In this document: positions 41,621-49,813 of the stretch, in pieces
How the letters are laid out: each line of letters begins with the position of its first letter
How positions within the stretch are numbered: the first letter of the stretch is position 1
Assembly: GCA_038329865.1 (NCBI GenBank)
Contig: JBBQNK010000002.1
Span: forward strand, 1-64,000
From: JANMES01 sp038329865
GTDB lineage: Bacteria > Planctomycetota > Phycisphaerae > Tepidisphaerales > Tepidisphaeraceae
Reading direction: 5' to 3'
Length of the DNA: 64,000 nt
The notes under the pieces: model-generated
What the model was told of the DNA's origin: nothing
The model's input: only the letters and a program-made list of their open reading frames with translations
The model's database searches: none
Translations under genes and position numbers: made by a program

Positions 41621-42130
41621 TCAGTTGCGGGGATGCACGTCGGCTTCGTTCTTTTTGACCATCTTCACCCGGCGGCCGCCTCGGCTCCAGCTGACGCTGT
41701 TCATGTAGGCTTCCATCAGCAGGATGCCCCGGCCGGAGCACTTTTCTAAATTCTCGTCTTCCGTCGGATCGGGCACTGACTTGCGATCAAACCCCGGCCC
41801 CTGGTCTTCGATGACGATCTCGGCGACGGTCGGCGAGATCTTCGCTTCCACCTTCACGGTCTTCTTCGGGTTCAGCTTGTTGCCGTGCTTGACGGCGTTG
41901 ATCATCGCTTCTTCCAACGCGAGCTTGATCGCAAATTTGCTCTGGGTGTTAAAGCCGCGGCGGGCCACCTCGTCGAGGATGGCGTTCTGAACCTCGAGCT
42001 GGTGGCGATAATCGGAGGGGATTTCGAATTTCAACGGCGCGCCTTTGGCTGCAGTACCGGCGTTCTCGCGCTTGCCCTTCTTGTCTTCCGAAGAACCGCC
42101 ACCGCGAAATTTCGATCCTGCAATGGCCAT
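41621..42130 (-). CDS. Anti-sigma-factor-type serine kinase (RsbW/SpoIIAB-like)
   Basis: The 169-residue GHKL ATPase has the N-box ALEEAMINAVKHGN near residue 71, G1 box IEDQGPGFD near 107 and G2 box SGRGILLMEAYM near 133. Such proteins bind sigma factors and phosphorylate STAS antagonists. A low-complexity N-terminal extension (residues 1-30) precedes the domain. It lies 55 bases after the STAS gene, its likely partner. No sigma factor is in the window. Confidence 0.9.
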   Translation of the reverse strand: MAIAGSKFRGGGSSEDKKGKRENAGTAAKGAPLKFEIPSDYRHQLEVQNAILDEVARRGFNTQSKFAIKLALEEAMINAVKHGNKLNPKKTVKVEAKISPTVAEIVIEDQGPGFDRKSVPDPTEDENLEKCSGRGILLMEAYMNSVSWSRGGRRVKMVKKNEADVHPRN

Positions 42131-42185
42131 TACGCGAGCCTGTGAATCCTAGGTGTCGATCGATGAAAAACCACGAAATCCGTTA

Positions 42186-42545
42186 CTACTGAAAGCTCGC
42201 CAGCGCCTCGGCACGGTTGGGGAGGATGTGGAACAGCTTGTTTAGCTTCGTGATGACGAACACTTCAAAAATCTGCGGCTTGATGTTCGCCAGACGCAAC
42301 TGCCCGTTCTTCTGCTTGATGCGGTTGTTGACGTTGATCAGCATGCCCAGGGCGGCCGAGCTGAGGTGTTCGACGGTGGAAAAATCCAACAGGAGCTTGG
42401 GCATGGTCTTCTCATCGATGAGCGAACCCAGCGTCGTGCCGATCTCGGCGATGTTGGCTTCGTCCAGAATTTTGCTGTTGGTGAACTCGACGATGCGGAC
42501 ATCTTTTTCCGTCGTCAAGGCCACCGTTGGAATGGTATCGGACAT
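42186..42545 (-). CDS. STAS-domain anti-anti-sigma factor (RsbV/SpoIIAA-like)
   Basis: The 119-residue STAS-domain protein has the conserved DFSTVEHLSSAALGMLINV near residue 54. The Ser in LSSAALG is the expected phosphorylation site of the partner kinase. It would release the sigma factor from the RsbW-like protein when unphosphorylated. Length and start (MSDTIPTVALTTEK) are normal for the family. It is followed immediately by the RsbW-like gene, forming a two-gene partner-switching unit. Confidence 0.9.
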   Translation of the reverse strand: MSDTIPTVALTTEKDVRIVEFTNSKILDEANIAEIGTTLGSLIDEKTMPKLLLDFSTVEHLSSAALGMLINVNNRIKQKNGQLRLANIKPQIFEVFVITKLNKLFHILPNRAEALASFQ

Positions 42546-42672
42546 GGCCGCCTATCCTTGGTGAATCGAATCAAACTGGGTGAATTACACAACACGGCCA
42601 AACGGGCAATCCGCGTGCATGCCGCGCCACCGGCATTTTATCGGTTGAAAGTACGAGTTGCTGAAAGCGCTG

Positions 42673-43893
42673 TCAAGCAATCCGGCGTGGAGCGACCGCC
42701 AGGGCCAGTACCGATAACCCCGCCGCCACGCACGCCAGCCAGGGGGCCAGATCGAACGCAGGTTCGGGCGGTTTCGGCGTGGCGGGCGAAGCTCGCGTGG
42801 CAAACGTTGTCCCGGGCACGGGTTGGAAGGCCTCGCCGCCTTGGCCGGCCCAGTCGAGCAGGTTGGTCCAGAAAATCACGATGTCCGGCGAGCGGGCGAA
42901 TGACTTGGAATCAAAGCCGACCCATACCTGCCGGGCCGGCGTTTCGCGAACGCCGACTGCCATCTTCCCGGCGACGGAAACGACGGCGGTGAACCCTTCG
43001 GGCGGGCTGGCGGCGAGGGTGGCGTCCGCCAACGCGGCGGGCCAGTTGACGGCGGCGGTGACGGGATGGGCCGAGACTTCCGGCAAGCCGATCGCGGGAC
43101 GGCCGGCGAGGTCGGGTGGGTCGGTCGCTGGGCGGCCATCAAAAGACGGCGAGACTGTGACGGCGGTCGAGGCATCGGCGAGCGCGACGCCGGGCTGGCC
43201 GGCGAGGCGCGACACATCGCCGGTGAGGATCCCGAGCCTTGCCGACGAATCCGACGCCGGCCGATGCGAAGCGTAGACGGCGAGCATCCGCTTCACCTCG
43301 GCAGGCAGCGGCGACATCGATTGAAGCCGCGGCCAATCGCGGCGCCGCTCGATCTCAACGGCGGCGCCGTGGCTGCGCGAATCAGCTGCGACCAGCGCGG
43401 CGCGAATGTGCCCAGCGTCAGCCGGCACATCGAAAAAATAGTTCCGGCTCTCGCCCGTCGGCGGGAGATCGATCGGGTAACGCTTCGACGAGCCGTCGGA
43501 TTGGATTTCGATGTCGGTATGCGTGAGCAGCGAAACGTTCAGCACGCGGACCATGACTTGATCGCCGCGGGAGGTGAGCGACTCGATGCCGACGTCGGCG
43601 GATTGCGAAACCGCGACTCGACTGAGCTCGTCGAAGTCATTCGGCGCGGCCGCGTGTGTGTTCAGTTGCGGGTTTGATGCGGCGACGATCGCCGCCGCGA
43701 TCGCCGCGAGCAGCAGCACGATCCACATCGGCGCGCGGTGCATCGATCGTTGCACGCGCGGCGCGACGATCGGGCTTCGCCATAATTCAAGAAAGGGAAC
43801 GTTCGCACGCGAACGCTGGCCGAGCAGGAGATAAATCGTCACGCCCGCCCACGGCAAGAGCGCCGCCAGCCAGATTGGTGCCGCGAAGTTCAT
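42673..43893 (-). CDS. BatA/aerotolerance-like membrane protein
   Basis: The 406-residue protein starts with the BatA N-terminal domain: MNFAAPIWLAALLPWAGVTIYLLLGQRSRANVPFLELW and a second helix (PMWIVLLLAAIAAAIVAAS, near residue 54). The rest, to residue 380, is extracytoplasmic without a recognised vWA domain, and a final helix (WLACVAAGLSVLALAVAP) anchors the end. Such proteins accompany MoxR ATPases and vWA proteins, but none is adjacent. The downstream gene of unknown function starts 525 bases upstream of its ATG on the same strand. Confidence 0.75.
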   Translation of the reverse strand: MNFAAPIWLAALLPWAGVTIYLLLGQRSRANVPFLELWRSPIVAPRVQRSMHRAPMWIVLLLAAIAAAIVAASNPQLNTHAAAPNDFDELSRVAVSQSADVGIESLTSRGDQVMVRVLNVSLLTHTDIEIQSDGSSKRYPIDLPPTGESRNYFFDVPADAGHIRAALVAADSRSHGAAVEIERRRDWPRLQSMSPLPAEVKRMLAVYASHRPASDSSARLGILTGDVSRLAGQPGVALADASTAVTVSPSFDGRPATDPPDLAGRPAIGLPEVSAHPVTAAVNWPAALADATLAASPPEGFTAVVSVAGKMAVGVRETPARQVWVGFDSKSFARSPDIVIFWTNLLDWAGQGGEAFQPVPGTTFATRASPATPKPPEPAFDLAPWLACVAAGLSVLALAVAPRRIA

Positions 43894-43902
43894 CCGGCCC
43901 CA

Positions 43903-44418
43903 TCAAAACTGCTGAACCGCATCGGGCACGACGACGACCTTTTCCAGCAGCACGTAATTGCGGCCGTTGTATTCCGTCACCATGCCGGTGACGCGGAATT
44001 TCAGATCGCGCGTGCTGCCTTTGACGGCGTTTTCCATCGCGGAAAGTTTCAGGTTCGGCAGGATGATCAGCGGCGGATCCTTCATGGCTTTGCCGTCGGA
44101 GTCGAAGCTGAATTCCTGCTGCTGGCCGTCGGAAGATCGCGTGAGCCGGCCGGTGCGATCGACGATGTACGAGCCTTCGCGCATAACCGTGGTGGTCGGC
44201 GCGCCCGGCGCGACAGCGCCCGGCCCGGAGGTGCGATCGATCGCCGGCGGTTGATCGGGAGTCGGCAGCGGCTTGCCCGGTTCGACCGGCGGGCGCAGCA
44301 TGCGCGACAACATCTGATCCGCCGGAATCGGCTTGCTCGGCTGCGTCGCCGGCGCATCGGCCAGTGAAAAACCTGCGACCGCGAGCATTCCGACACAACC
44401 CATCAACATGAACTTCAT
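43903..44418 (-). CDS. Secreted protein of unknown function, OB-fold-like end
   Basis: The 171-residue product has a signal peptide (MKFMLMGCVGMLAVAGFSLADA) and a Pro-rich segment (residues 25-75). Its C-terminal region is beta-rich: LKFRVTGMVTEYNGRNYVLLEKVVVVP (residues 138-164), a pattern seen in OB-like nucleotide- or sugar-binding exported proteins of planctomycetes (weak resemblance). It ends 9 bases before the start of the BatA-like gene, so the two are likely co-transcribed. Confidence 0.65.
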   Translation of the reverse strand: MKFMLMGCVGMLAVAGFSLADAPATQPSKPIPADQMLSRMLRPPVEPGKPLPTPDQPPAIDRTSGPGAVAPGAPTTTVMREGSYIVDRTGRLTRSSDGQQQEFSFDSDGKAMKDPPLIILPNLKLSAMENAVKGSTRDLKFRVTGMVTEYNGRNYVLLEKVVVVPDAVQQF

Positions 44419-44641
44419 AGCAGCCTCCATGACACAGCCATGATATCGACCTTTGCGTGCGGCTCAATCCACAATCGCCCGGGGATTCAGAACGGAGTGA
44501 TGCGATGCAGCGAATAATCGCGGAAATCAAGCAGTTTCGACGCGTTCAGGCCGCCGGAGATCTTATACGAGCCGGCGACGGAGGAATCAATCCGTGCACG
44601 ATTTGCATCTTATCGGACGAACGGATTTTGAATTCCCCCAC

Positions 44642-44712
44642 CGTGGCATGGGCGGCTCGCCCATGTTTTTCTGTGATAAACCAGAACACGGGCGAGCCGC
44701 CCGTGCCACGGA
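44642..44712. repeat. 'ggcatgggcggctcgcccatg' inverted repeat (family C)
   Basis: gtggcatgggcggctcgcccatg is mirrored by cacgggcgagccgcccgtgccacgg. The rest of the 310-base gap (44431-44640) contains a short, start-less reading frame that I treat as non-coding. Confidence 0.9.
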
Positions 44713-44740
44713 AAGCAGACTTACTCACCACCGAATCGCT

Positions 44741-45226
44741 CTACTTCTGCTCGGCTGTTGGCATAGGCAGAATCAACACTCGGCGTGGCGACGCGTCGGC
44801 GGCCGGGCGGACGTACGGCTTGATCTCGATCGTGCCGGATCCGCGCGTTGGTGCAGGCTTCGGTTCGGCAGCCGATTTGCTTTCCGGAACCATCGGCCGC
44901 AGGTCGACCTTCCGGAAATATCGCGGCACGGATCGATACGCTTCATTCCGCGCATCGTTCGCCGTGAAGGCGAACACCGCGGCGTTCGAATGGTACGGCA
45001 ACAGATCGGTGTAGACGCGGATCGGCTGCGTCGATTGATCGCCTGTGCGCGTGACGGCATGAAGTTGCGAGGCGCGTTCCACCCGCGCGAAGACGGCCGG
45101 GTCATTCCCGCCGTAATAATACTTCTCCGCCCCGCCGTATTCGTACTGCACGGGAAGGTAGATGACTCCGGCTCCGGCGGTGGAAAGCGTGAGCAGCGTG
45201 ATTGCCATCGCGACAAATTTTCGCAT
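44741..45226 (-). CDS. Secreted protein of unknown function
   Basis: The 161-residue product has a signal peptide (MRKFVAMAITLLTLSTAGAG, cut before VIYLPV). The mature domain contains QYEYGGAEKYYYGGNDPAVFARVER and TDLLPYHSNAAVFAFTANDARNEAY. A proline-rich C-terminal third follows (residues 110-161). No family recognised. Its upstream region to the DUF167 gene (126 bases) shows no feature. Confidence 0.62.
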   Translation of the reverse strand: MRKFVAMAITLLTLSTAGAGVIYLPVQYEYGGAEKYYYGGNDPAVFARVERASQLHAVTRTGDQSTQPIRVYTDLLPYHSNAAVFAFTANDARNEAYRSVPRYFRKVDLRPMVPESKSAAEPKPAPTRGSGTIEIKPYVRPAADASPRRVLILPMPTAEQK

Positions 45227-45352
45227 CGAATGACTCCTGAAATGATGCGAGAAGTGTACCAGATTCGGTACCGTTCAGTTCAGACAAATGACGTTAGTTT
45301 GAAAGCCCACAGTTCAGCCTTGGGCTTTGGTGGATGGATTCACTCGGAAAAC

Positions 45353-45919
45353 TCAGATCAGATTCGCCAGCTTCTCATCCACCTGCGACGAGGTCATTCC
45401 AGAAACTTGAAGCGTTTTTCGCAAATCGTAATGCCCGCGCACGAGCTTGATGTGATATCCCGGCACGCCGAGCGCTGCCGAGAGCAGATCGTTCACGATC
45501 TTGTTCGCCTGGCCGCCTTCTGGAGCGCAAGTGACTTCAATCTGCACTCCTTCCGCGGTTCGGCCGACGATCCGGTCCGGGCCGGCGCCGGCGACTACTT
45601 TCACGCTGAGCGTCGCGGTCGCGCGGGCCGGATCGGCCGTGCCGCCCTTCCGTTTGCCGGACTTTTTATTGCTCGCCGGCGAGTCGGTCGACAGTTCGTC
45701 TGCCGCCGCCGCTTCACCCAGCAGGCCGGGCAGAACCTGCATCTGCGTCGGCCGGACGAATTCGCGCCAGAACGCGTTCATCACGCGGCGGAGTTCGTCC
45801 TTCGGATTGCCGCGTCCAAAAATTTCACCCGCGGCCCAGAACGCGCCGGCGCCGAGGAGGATCATCCCCTCAAGAATGAGCAGGTAGTCCAGCGGCGTCA
45901 TGGTGATTTCAAGTGGCAT
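45353..45919 (-). CDS. DUF167 (YggU) domain protein with N-terminal membrane anchor
   Basis: The 188-residue product combines an N-terminal membrane helix (MTPLDYLLILEGMILLGAGAFWAAG) and a charged linker with a C-terminal DUF167 domain (residues 108-185: LSVKVVAGAGPDRIVGRTAEGVQIEV, then EGGQANKIVNDLLSAALGV and SGMTSSQVDEKLANL). DUF167 proteins normally are about 100 residues and cytoplasmic; a fused anchor is unusual. The start ATG overlaps the stop of the upstream gene (TGATG), implying coupling. Function unknown. Confidence 0.82.
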   Translation of the reverse strand: MPLEITMTPLDYLLILEGMILLGAGAFWAAGEIFGRGNPKDELRRVMNAFWREFVRPTQMQVLPGLLGEAAAADELSTDSPASNKKSGKRKGGTADPARATATLSVKVVAGAGPDRIVGRTAEGVQIEVTCAPEGGQANKIVNDLLSAALGVPGYHIKLVRGHYDLRKTLQVSGMTSSQVDEKLANLI

Positions 45920-46131
45920 CACCGCGGGGTTTCCTTCTGTTGCGATTCTTTAATCGCCACTGCAAACGCCCCGATAATCCGCCGGCCGATCGCGAACACC
46001 ACGATGCCTGTCACCACGTACCGCACGAGGAAAAGCATGCACCAGACCACCAGCCAAGTGGTGGCGTACGAGCGGTCCTTGTCGGACAGCTTTTGCAGAT
46101 GGTCTAGCGCTTGGCGGAAATCGTCGTACAT
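45919..46131 (-). CDS. Small membrane protein coupled to DUF167
   Basis: The 70-residue product has a polar, helical N-terminus (MYDDFRQALDHLQKLSDKDR) and a hydrophobic stretch (TTWLVVWCMLFLVRYVVTGIVVFAIG, residues 24-49) that makes one long or two short helices. Its stop overlaps the next gene's start. It follows nadK by 10 bases on the same strand, so nadK, this gene and the DUF167 gene form an operon. Confidence 0.7.
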   Translation of the reverse strand: MYDDFRQALDHLQKLSDKDRSYATTWLVVWCMLFLVRYVVTGIVVFAIGRRIIGAFAVAIKESQQKETPR

Positions 46132-46141
46132 GGTGTTGCCG

Positions 46142-47038
46142 TCAAACCGTGGAGTTGCTGTTTTCGGAATTGTATTTCGGCGTCGCGGCCCAGTGCAGCT
46201 TTTCCGCCAGGCTCCGCCACTCGCGCGCCTGCGGATTTTCGATCAGGATCGCGTCGTTCGGCGAACGCGTGATCACAACGCGATCGCCGGTCTGCAACTT
46301 GGTGCTGGCCTGGCCGTCGCAGAAGAGCGTGGTGCCTTCGTTCACCTTCGTGGCGACGATCAGCACTGTCGCGTTGCTGCTCACGACCACCGGTCGAAAG
46401 CTAAGGCTGTGCGGGCAGATCGGCGTGATGCAGAGTGCCTCCACATCCGGATTGATGATCGGCCCGCCGGCGGAAACGTTGTACGCCGTGCTGCCGCTGG
46501 GCGTGGAGACGATCGCGCCGTCTCCAAAGTAGCGAATCGCGGTTTCGATATCGGCGCTGATCTGCAGTTCGATCATGTGGAACGGCGGCCCGGCGGTGAT
46601 GACGGCATCGTTGAGCGCGGTGGCGACGAAATTCCGCTGCGCCTCGACGGCCGCGCGGTCGAGCGGGCTGCAATCCTTGCCGTACGGGACGACGGAAGTC
46701 TCCAGCACCAGCCGGCGAGTGGTTCGCAGCGAGCCGTGCAGGAACGCATCAAAATTCACGAGGAATTCGTCCGGCTGGAAGCTCGCGAGGAAACCGAGCC
46801 GGCCGAAGTTCACGCCCATCATCGGGATCGGCTTGCCGCCCATGCGCCGGGCGGCGGAGAGCAGCGTGCCGTCGCCGCCGAAAACGAGGACGACGTCGGC
46901 CTCGATTTTCGTCAGGTCGTACAGTCCGTCGGTCTCGACGCCAACGAGCGTGCACCGACTTTTGATCGCGGGGAGCCAGCGGTTGAGTGCCTCCTCGACG
47001 ACCGGCTTGGAGATGTTCGCGATGATGAACGCCCGCAT
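46142..47038 (-). CDS. nadK: NAD kinase
   Basis: NadK phosphorylates NAD to NADP with ATP. The 298-residue product has the conserved GGDGTLLSAARRM near residue 56 (diphosphate binding), GVNFGRLGFLASF near 75, and the second NAD-binding region STPSGSTAYNVSAGGPI near 180. It then has PICPHSLSFRPVVV near 210. The start at MRAFIIANISK (second Met) matches the family. It begins a minus-strand operon with the two genes after it. Confidence 0.95.
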   Translation of the reverse strand: MRAFIIANISKPVVEEALNRWLPAIKSRCTLVGVETDGLYDLTKIEADVVLVFGGDGTLLSAARRMGGKPIPMMGVNFGRLGFLASFQPDEFLVNFDAFLHGSLRTTRRLVLETSVVPYGKDCSPLDRAAVEAQRNFVATALNDAVITAGPPFHMIELQISADIETAIRYFGDGAIVSTPSGSTAYNVSAGGPIINPDVEALCITPICPHSLSFRPVVVSSNATVLIVATKVNEGTTLFCDGQASTKLQTGDRVVITRSPNDAILIENPQAREWRSLAEKLHWAATPKYNSENSNSTV

Positions 47039-47110
47039 GGGTGGCAAGTGTACAGTCGAGAGGAATCGCTGTCAGCGCGCGGTGAAATCTGCATCGGCGT
47101 CGATTGGCGT

Positions 47111-47160
47111 CAGCGGTGAACGAAGTGAACTCCAAAAACGTTCACTTCGTTCACCGCTGA
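47111..47160. repeat. Perfect inverted repeat 'cagcggtgaacgaagtgaac'
   Basis: cagcggtgaacgaagtgaac and gttcacttcgttcaccgctg are exact 20-base reverse complements around a 9-base loop. It lies between nadK and the SRP RNA gene. No T-tract follows on either strand. Confidence 0.9.
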
Positions 47161-47179
47161 TAATTGGGAGAATAAAAAA

Positions 47180-47304
47180 CGCCGCGGTAAGCGGCCGGGG
47201 ACACGACGGCACAGAACCGGTTCTGTTTAGGGCTGCTTCCTTTCGGACCTGACCCGGTTCACAGCCGACCCTTGCATCGGACCCGGCCGCTTACCACGGC
47301 GGCG
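47180..47304 (-). ncRNA. ffs: Signal recognition particle RNA (4.5S type)
   Basis: On the minus strand the domain IV core reads GGGTCAGGTCCGAAAGGAAGCAGCCC, the Ffh-binding loop of bacterial SRP RNA, here without the 4-base GGAA variant but with GAAA tetraloop-like ending. The flanking ends (CGCCGCCGTGGTAAGCGGCC and GGCCGCTTACCGCGGCG) pair into the long helix, so the RNA is about 125 nt. A T-run (GTTTTTTATT) follows directly and could terminate transcription. Confidence 0.93.
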
Positions 47305-47390
47305 TAGCAATCCAAGTGAGACGAACGATTGTAGTCGCACGGAGCGAATATGCCAGAACATTTCGAATTTTCGAGAGGGTTGCGGTTTGA

Positions 47391-47463
47391 AATGGCACAG
47401 GCGGCCCGCCCGTGTCATTGCTTTCATTCGCAGGACATGGGCGAGCCGCCCATGCCACTCCAA
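47391..47463. repeat. 'ggcacaggcggcccgcccgtg' inverted repeat (family C)
   Basis: atggcacaggcggcccgcccgtg is mirrored by catgggcgagccgcccatgccact. It lies between the SRP RNA gene and the cyclophilin gene. Confidence 0.88.
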
Positions 47464-47553
47464 ACGACCGGTCACGAAGTAATCGCCGAAACGGATCGCC
47501 ACTTGTCGCTTCGCGAGCGCCAGCATCACTTCATTCGTGAAATCGCGAGCGGC

Positions 47554-48471
47554 TCATTTCGCCGGCGTCGCCGCTTTCGACCAGTAAGGATTGTCCTTGG
47601 CCGTCACCGGGATGACTTTCAGGGTATGCATCACGGCTGGCTTTGCAGGCCCGCCTGTTCCGCCGTTGGCGGCGGGTGCGGCGGCGATTTTTTTCACCGC
47701 GTCCATGCCGGCGAAGACTTTCCCGAACGCGGTGTACTTCTTGTCGAGGTGCTTGGTGTGCGAGTAGTCGAGGCAGATGAAGAACTGCGACCCCGCCGAG
47801 CCGGCCGCCTCGGGGCCGGGCATCGCGCCGCTGCGCTCGCCGGCGTCGCCCTGGCGGGCCATGGAGAGCACGCCCTCTTCGTGCGGGCGATCGTTGAACT
47901 CGGGGTTGATGGTGTATCCCGGCACGCCGCTGCCGTCGCCGATCGGGTCGCCGCCCTGGATCATGAACCCGGGGATCACGCGATGGAACGTGAGCCCGTC
48001 ATAAAACCCACCGGCCGCCAGCGCGAGAAAATTATCCACGGTGTTCGGCGCGACGTCGTAATAAAACTTGATCGAGACATCGCCGGCATCGGTCGTCATC
48101 TTCACGTAGCTGAGCGGCTCGACCTTCGTCACCATCACGCCGGCCGGCGCGTTCATTCCCGCGCCGCCGCGAACGGTGATCGCCAGCGGCGTGCCGAGAA
48201 ATTCAGCGGACCCGTCCTTCGGCACGGCACAGAGAATGTACCCGCCGATCTGGTTCACCTGCGGGTAGAGCGCTCGAATGTCCACTTCCTGCCCGGCGTT
48301 GATGGCGGTATCGCCGGACGCCTTGAGCACTTTCCCATCAAAATCCCGCAGTTCCAGCACGGCTTCGGTGGCGTCTTTGATGTGCACATTGATCGGCTGA
48401 TTCGGCGTATAAAACACCTTGCTCGGCACGAGGACCGAGTACAACATCATGAGTGCGGCTACGAATTCCAT
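47554..48471 (-). CDS. Cyclophilin-type peptidyl-prolyl isomerase, probably exported
   Basis: The 305-residue product has an N-terminal beta-rich extension (residues 1-115) and a cyclophilin domain (about 118-290): MTTDAGDVSIKFYYDVAPNTVDNFLALAAGGFYDGLTFHRVIPGFMIQGGDP, SQFFICLDYSHTKHLDKKYTAFGKVFAGMD. The catalytic Arg (FHRV), Phe and His-equivalent positions are intact. The N-terminal MEFVAALMMLYSVLVPSKV could be a signal anchor. It catalyses proline isomerisation, helping folding. Confidence 0.93.
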   Translation of the reverse strand: MEFVAALMMLYSVLVPSKVFYTPNQPINVHIKDATEAVLELRDFDGKVLKASGDTAINAGQEVDIRALYPQVNQIGGYILCAVPKDGSAEFLGTPLAITVRGGAGMNAPAGVMVTKVEPLSYVKMTTDAGDVSIKFYYDVAPNTVDNFLALAAGGFYDGLTFHRVIPGFMIQGGDPIGDGSGVPGYTINPEFNDRPHEEGVLSMARQGDAGERSGAMPGPEAAGSAGSQFFICLDYSHTKHLDKKYTAFGKVFAGMDAVKKIAAAPAANGGTGGPAKPAVMHTLKVIPVTAKDNPYWSKAATPAK

Positions 48472-48501
48472 AAAAGCTCCTCTGCAAAATTGCTGAGACG
48501 A

Positions 48502-48819
48502 CTACCGATACTTCTCCGCCGTCGCCAGTTCGAACGCGCCGTGGGCCGGGTTGAGCGGCCGATCGCGGAACTCGGCCCGACATTTGTAGCAAACCGTCAC
48601 CTTGCCGACCAACCCATAAATCGCCGCATCAATCACGGCGGCGGCGACGAGAATCCAAACGCCGATGTAAAACGTCGTAGGATTGGCGGCCAAAATCAAG
48701 AACGCGACGGCGGCGACGATGACGAGCGCAAGGCCGATTTTCTGCGGGAAATCCTTGCGAATGAACAGATCGCGACAGCCGCAGGCGGGACAGGTTGTGA
48801 GGGGTTGGCTGTCGTTCAT
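48502..48819 (-). CDS. Zinc-ribbon membrane protein
   Basis: The 105-residue product (MNDSQPLTTCPACGCRDLFI...) has an N-terminal CxxCxC, two membrane helices (about residues 29-44 and 50-72) and a second CxxC (VCYKCRAEFRD, near 77), so the two Cys pairs may form one zinc site across the helices. No known family. It follows the cyclophilin gene by 30 bases on the same strand; a longer upstream frame is repeat-derived. Confidence 0.7.
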   Translation of the reverse strand: MNDSQPLTTCPACGCRDLFIRKDFPQKIGLALVIVAAVAFLILAANPTTFYIGVWILVAAAVIDAAIYGLVGKVTVCYKCRAEFRDRPLNPAHGAFELATAEKYR

Positions 48820-48838
48820 GGTGCGGATCGAAGAAAGA

Positions 48839-48945
48839 ATTTTACCACAGAGAACACAGACGGCACTGAGAGGAGAAAGAGAAGAAAAAAAAATTGAATT
48901 CCCTCTCCTCTTCCTCTCCGTGTCCTCTGTGACCTCTGTGGTAAT
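48839..48945. repeat. Tandem-word inverted repeat ('ccacagagaac')
   Basis: ttaccacagagaacacagac...gagaggag is mirrored by ctcctcttcctctccgtgtcctctgtgacctctgtggtaa. It resembles the element at 34985-35071 (shared 'ttaccacagag' ends). Confidence 0.85.
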
Positions 48946-48955
48946 TCCTCTTCCA

Positions 48956-49747
48956 TTAAAACGGCAATCCCGTCTCCCGCACAAGGTAGAGCGCAACGAT
49001 CTCGCCGATGAAAATCAGCACGCCCGCGACGTACAGAATGCCCGTCGCCGACTGCGTCGAGCGGCGATTGATGCAGTCGTGGGCCATGTAGATGAAGACC
49101 GCCGGCACGAGCAGGCCGACGAACCATCGTGTGCCGATCAACAGGCCCTGGATGCCCCAGAGCATTTCGATCGGGTGCACGTGCTGAATCCACATGGCGA
49201 TCCCCACGGCGCTGATCGTTCGCACGATCAGCACGCCGGCCACGCTCAGGTTCAACCGGCGGAACGGCGCGATCGTCATTTTCGCGGCGGTGAGATAGGC
49301 GTGGCCGAGCAGCATGTCCATCAGCGTCAGGCCGGTCATCGCCGCGATGCCGGACAGCGCGAGGAGGTTGAGCGGCACGATCGCGCCGCCCAGTTCGAGC
49401 CGGTGGGTTGGCATGACCGCTTCAACTGGCGCGATCAGCCGTCTCGCCGCCTCGACGGCCAGCACGAACGCCAGCGCCGCGAAGAATCGCTGCGTGTTCC
49501 GCCAGGCAATCTGCACGAACGCGAGTTGGCCGAGGATGGCGACGATCGTGCCGCCGATCAGCAGGGCGCACTCGGCATGGCGCTCGAACGGCTCGCGCCG
49601 CAGATAGAAAAATCCGACCAGCCCGCAGGCCGACAGCGCGGTAATCCCGCCGAGGCGAAGCCACTGCAGCGTGACTTGTCGCGGGTTGGCAATTGCCCCG
49701 GCCAGCATGATTCCGCCGGCGAGCAGGATGAGGAAGGTGTCAGGCAT
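48956..49747 (-). CDS. Polytopic membrane protein of unknown function
   Basis: The 263-residue product has about eight hydrophobic helices, starting with PDTFLILLAGGIMLAGA. No enzymatic motif or family recognised; the segment GHAYLTAAKMTIAPFRRLN between helices may be a cytoplasmic loop. The ATG of MPDTFLILL was chosen because the upstream 18 residues derive from a tandem-word repeat. It is followed in the same orientation by the zinc-ribbon gene. Confidence 0.65.
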   Translation of the reverse strand: MPDTFLILLAGGIMLAGAIANPRQVTLQWLRLGGITALSACGLVGFFYLRREPFERHAECALLIGGTIVAILGQLAFVQIAWRNTQRFFAALAFVLAVEAARRLIAPVEAVMPTHRLELGGAIVPLNLLALSGIAAMTGLTLMDMLLGHAYLTAAKMTIAPFRRLNLSVAGVLIVRTISAVGIAMWIQHVHPIEMLWGIQGLLIGTRWFVGLLVPAVFIYMAHDCINRRSTQSATGILYVAGVLIFIGEIVALYLVRETGLPF

Positions 49748-49813
49748 ATGATGAACGATGAACGGTGAACGATGAATTGAATACACTTCATCGTTCAACA
49801 TTCATCGTTTCTC
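49746..49813. repeat. Tandem-word inverted repeat ('gatgaac') overlapping the pepA stop
   Basis: atgatgaacgatgaacggtgaacgatgaattg is mirrored by cacttcatcgttcaacattcatcgtttc. The words gatgaac/gaacgat repeat three times. The right arm covers the TGA stop and last codons of pepA; the left arm touches the start of the membrane-protein gene. Confidence 0.88.

Noticed and set aside
44450..44640. Short start-less frame reading ARIDSSVAGSYKISGGLNASKLL on the minus strand
   Set aside because: No start codon and no recognisable family; at most a decayed fragment.
44594..47119. Long plus-strand open frame across several minus-strand genes
   Set aside because: It crosses a family C repeat and is antisense to recognised genes, including nadK.
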